This document shows positions 30,488 through 32,962 of a stretch of 32,962 nt of DNA, piece after piece; positions within the stretch are counted from its first letter, which is position 1; each line of letters starts with the position of its first letter. Position numbers and translations under genes: made by a program. Source of the stretch: Verrucomicrobiota bacterium (GTDB lineage Bacteria > Verrucomicrobiota > Lentisphaeria > Oligosphaerales > Oligosphaeraceae); assembly GCA_019136135.1 (NCBI GenBank), contig JAGVUR010000012.1, positions 1 through 32,962 on the forward strand, in the 5' to 3' direction. The notes beneath the pieces were generated by a model that saw only the letters and a list, made by a program, of their open reading frames with translations, was not told the DNA's origin and searched no databases.

Positions 30488-31219
30488 TCAAGTCAACTTG
30501 TCGATCAGCTTCTCAACTGCCGTATCGAACACCGCCTGGCCCAACTCGAGGGACATGTCCCTGGCGATGCTGTCAAGATCGTCCGAACTCAAATGAGACA
30601 ATTGCGAATTGGGGTAGATGCCATGGACTTCATGGATGCGCGACTTGTCAACCGCATCGACTCCCGTCGTCCAGGACAACGACGTCTCTACCGCACCACC
30701 ATGGCCATTCGCCACCGGGAAATTGAACTTGCCGGTGGACATCACTTCAGAAAACCAGTTGAAATTCACGATTTTCATGGAACCGACGCAATAGTCGTTG
30801 TCCTTTGCAATCGCCTCCATCAGGTTCATGGCGGGATAATGTCCTCCAAGCGCAACGCACAACTTCGTCCCCATGCAAGCGAAATTCTCAAGCATTTCCT
30901 CATAGACGATTCGACAGCATTCCCCGCTTAGGAACACGCTGGGCGCATGAAGATTCGCCTTGTTGCGCATCGCCAACCGGCCATGGATCGGATTGCCAGG
31001 AGGCGCGACAAGCAACGGTGGATACACCACGCCGGGTACTGTCTCCGCCGCCTTCAGCGCAATCCGATGGACGGCATCGTAGTCAACAGTCAACGTATTG
31101 TGCGTGCCATGTTCCTCGACGCATCCAAACGGGAAATACACCGTCCCGGTTTCCTTAATGACTGCCATCACATCTTGCGGGAACATCCGTTCCCAACGGG
31201 GATACTGGGCATACTTCAT
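30488..31219 (-). CDS. Creatininase-family amidohydrolase
   Basis: The protein has 243 residues, a normal family length. The metal-site motifs are FPFGCVEEHGTHNTLTVDYD (E36, H37, D46), ALGGHYP (H127), where most members have NGHGGN, and NGHGGAVETSL (E178), the usual 'GHAGxxETS'. The fold hydrolyses cyclic or linear amides; members include creatinine amidohydrolase, MftE and formamide hydrolases of pterin and flavin pathways. Substrate cannot be assigned, and the GGHYP change may alter metal binding. It lies between two ankyrin-like lipoprotein genes and is 19 bases upstream of one, which is an unexpected partner. Confidence 0.88.
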   Translation of the reverse strand: MKYAQYPRWERMFPQDVMAVIKETGTVYFPFGCVEEHGTHNTLTVDYDAVHRIALKAAETVPGVVYPPLLVAPPGNPIHGRLAMRNKANLHAPSVFLSGECCRIVYEEMLENFACMGTKLCVALGGHYPAMNLMEAIAKDNDYCVGSMKIVNFNWFSEVMSTGKFNFPVANGHGGAVETSLSWTTGVDAVDKSRIHEVHGIYPNSQLSHLSSDDLDSIARDMSLELGQAVFDTAVEKLIDKLT

Positions 31220-31413
31220 GGACCACTCCTGTCTTTGAAAAGTGTTGCAAACAGGCCACGAATCCCCCTGCTCCGAGGTTTCTTCAACCTAAAGCTCATA
31301 AAATAAGCAACATTCACATTCTTGGCAAATCAAGCCAATTCATTTCCCAGTTTAAAAACTCCAACATGCATAAAACTTATGAATGCCCCGTCAGACTCGT
31401 TCAACCAACAAGA

Positions 31414-32544
31414 TTATTCATCGGCTTTTGGACGTTTCCCATTAATTGAGCGCAACTCTTCTGTTCCAACAAGACGGAATCGAGTAATGATACTTGCGGC
31501 AGCGGGATGAGACCAACGATTGTGTTCCAGGAGAAGGATGTTGAACCCGGGAACCTTATAACGGACTTCCCGGAGAATCCGTATGGGCACATCGCCGACT
31601 TGAGAGGGAATCTCCACATGGTCAGGCACGACGATAATCCTGGCGCCGACCGGAACCTCCCGGGTTTTCGTCTCGGCTTTCTCGGTCCACTGCACCGTTT
31701 TCGTCGCCTCGCCCAATGTCCACCATGTCCATCCGCTCGTCCCACTTACTTCTTTCGCAGATTTGAAATCAACCACTAGGACCGGAACATCGGGTGGGAG
31801 TCCCGGCAATTCAGTAGTGACCAGGATGCCTTCTGGACACTCGGCGCATTGTAGCACATGCAGGAACTTGGCAAACACAGGATCGACATTCCTTCCCCTC
31901 AGGTCCAAGTGCGGGAGCCAAGGGTGTTTGGCGACGATCTCGGGATAGGTCTCCGCCCCCGCTTCGCGGAATGCCTTTTCAAGTCTGTCTTTCACATCCT
32001 GGCTCAAGTTGGGTGCCAGCAGGACCAAGTCAAGAGCCGTTGGCGGTTCTGGATGGTAGCCTTTTCCTGATTCGAAGGAATATCCCGCCTTCAGCAACTT
32101 GACCAAGATGACTTCAAGCTTGTCCGCATTGCCTCTTTTCTCAATACCTCCAAGTGTCCTGTCACACCATTCGTAGACGACATACCCATCTTCTGAAGAT
32201 TTAGTCTCCTTGTGGAGATCGTTTTCGAAGGCGTAGCAGGCAAACTCCAGTGTAGTGTAGCTTGGACTTGTGAATTTCATCCATCTTGGTATCTTGGCAC
32301 CGTGCTTCACCAGCAGGTCAAAGGCACGAAGATCCTTGCGGTCGCGTGCGTATTCGATTGGGGTTTGCTTGGAATACTGACGATGCACTTTGTCAGGATC
32401 TGCTCCAGACTTCAAGCACTTTTCAAGCTCATCATACCTTTCTTCCTTGATCAGAACCACTAGCGGAGGATTATTAGACATGCAGCCCGACAGCAATATA
32501 GCCATCATAAGCAAACATAGAATGGAACACAAGCGCATTCTCAT
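31414..32544 (-). CDS. Ankyrin-like lipoprotein, paralog 2, lacking the YceK-like module
   Basis: The protein has 376 residues. The signal ends MAILLSGC, and the ankyrin-like part follows almost at once (NPPLVVLIKEERYDELEKCLKSGADPDK). The roughly 70-residue module present in paralog 1 is thus absent between lipobox and ankyrin segment. The rest aligns nearly end to end: DLRAFDLLVKHGAKI, ILVKLLKAGYSFE, LVLLAPNLSQDVKDRLEKAF, LPHLDLRGRN and IIVVPDHVEIPSQVGDVP. The high DNA-level identity with paralog 1 (for example in the REAGAETYP and PDHVEIPS regions) indicates recent duplication. It is probably anchored to the envelope. Function unknown. Confidence 0.75.
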   Translation of the reverse strand: MRMRLCSILCLLMMAILLSGCMSNNPPLVVLIKEERYDELEKCLKSGADPDKVHRQYSKQTPIEYARDRKDLRAFDLLVKHGAKIPRWMKFTSPSYTTLEFACYAFENDLHKETKSSEDGYVVYEWCDRTLGGIEKRGNADKLEVILVKLLKAGYSFESGKGYHPEPPTALDLVLLAPNLSQDVKDRLEKAFREAGAETYPEIVAKHPWLPHLDLRGRNVDPVFAKFLHVLQCAECPEGILVTTELPGLPPDVPVLVVDFKSAKEVSGTSGWTWWTLGEATKTVQWTEKAETKTREVPVGARIIVVPDHVEIPSQVGDVPIRILREVRYKVPGFNILLLEHNRWSHPAAASIITRFRLVGTEELRSINGKRPKADE

Positions 32545-32629
32545 AACTCTCCATGCCTCCTATACACAAACAAACTTGAAATCAACTTCTCTACTGCCGC
32601 AATGTCAACGACCTGTCCGACCAGCAAGA

Positions 32630-32962
32630 TCACTTGTCGACTTTTGGTCGTTTTCTATTAATTGAGTGCAACTCTTCTGTTCCAACAAGGCGGAATCGAG
32701 CAATGGTCGTTTCAGCATTGATATATTCCACCGGATCGCGACGCCGTAGGAGAAGGATATTGAACCCGGGAACACCGAAACGGAATTCCTGGAGAATCTT
32801 ATTGTGCACACCGCCGACTTGAGAGGGAATCTCCGCATGGTCAGGCACAACGATCAACCTGACGCCGACCGGAATCTCCCTGGCTCTCGTCTCGGTTCCT
32901 ACAGTCCACTGCACCGATTCCGTCGCCTTGCCCTTCGTGGACTTGAAATCAACCACCAGAAC
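32630..32962 (-). CDS. Ankyrin-like lipoprotein, paralog 3, partial at window edge
   Basis: Only the C-terminal 110 or so residues are inside the window; the frame stays open to the last base. It begins at VLVVDFKSTKG and continues with ATESVQWTVGTETRAREIPVG, RLIVVPDHAEIPSQVGGV and FGVPGFNILLL, ending RPKVDK. These match the same positions in paralogs 1 and 2 (given here in parts). The N-terminus lies beyond base 32962, so whether it carries the YceK-like module is unknown. It lies 85 bases upstream of paralog 2 on the same strand. Confidence 0.75.
   Translation of the reverse strand, partial: VLVVDFKSTKGKATESVQWTVGTETRAREIPVGVRLIVVPDHAEIPSQVGGVHNKILQEFRFGVPGFNILLLRRRDPVEYINAETTIARFRLVGTEELHSINRKRPKVDK

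Overview
The window looks like a chromosomal segment of a Gram-negative bacterium. It encodes a TonB-dependent outer-membrane receptor, a TolC-type outer-membrane factor with an inner-membrane ABC exporter, and several lipoproteins. The mix of a Gfo/Idh/MocA oxidoreductase, a five-bladed-propeller glycosidase, a WbsX/GH99-like protein, a creatininase-family hydrolase, sugar permeases and many intergenic palindromic repeats would suit a saccharide-degrading anaerobe of the PVC group (Lentisphaerota-like). That placement is inference from gene content only; no marker gene is present to confirm it.

Left part (1-7608). A heptamer tandem array is followed by an IclR-type regulator and three tandem QueG/RdhA-like double iron-sulfur proteins, closed by a strong intrinsic terminator. 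After a repeat-rich gap and a second array of the same heptamer comes a leader with an internal attenuator-like terminator. It precedes a TonB-dependent receptor, and an unusual fusion of a signal-like segment with a uridine-kinase-type P-loop domain follows.

Middle accessory stretch (7609-12692). Large non-coding blocks full of inverted and tandem repeats surround a small four-cysteine protein and an AT-richer two-gene cassette. The cassette holds an EcoRI-family adenine methyltransferase and a DUF262 (GmrSD-type) protein with a C-terminal HNH nuclease. It is a candidate restriction-modification or anti-phage system and the most interesting item in the window. The stretch ends at a tRNA-Arg(TCT) whose 3' end faces the cassette.

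Right of the tRNA (12869-18158, plus strand) lie two secreted proteins (coiled coil plus degenerate FGE/SUMF-like; Ig/CARDB-like), a Gfo/Idh/MocA oxidoreductase and two sugar-type ABC permeases. The permeases are separated by a palindromic MITE-like element that recurs at 24.7 kb. Convergent to these (24547 down to 18167) is a complete efflux set: TetR regulator, outer-membrane factor, HlyD-type adaptor, MacB-like ATPase and MacB-like permease. A perfect TetR-type palindrome lies in front of it.

The last part (24893-32962) holds a compact minus-strand operon (ACT protein, HAD acid-phosphatase lipoprotein, DMT transporter, GH43-like glycosidase), a divergent WbsX/GH99-like protein, a creatininase-family hydrolase, and three tandem paralogs of an ankyrin-like lipoprotein family. 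One paralog carries an extra YceK-like module and the last runs off the window edge. No integrase, transposase, rRNA or CRISPR array was seen.
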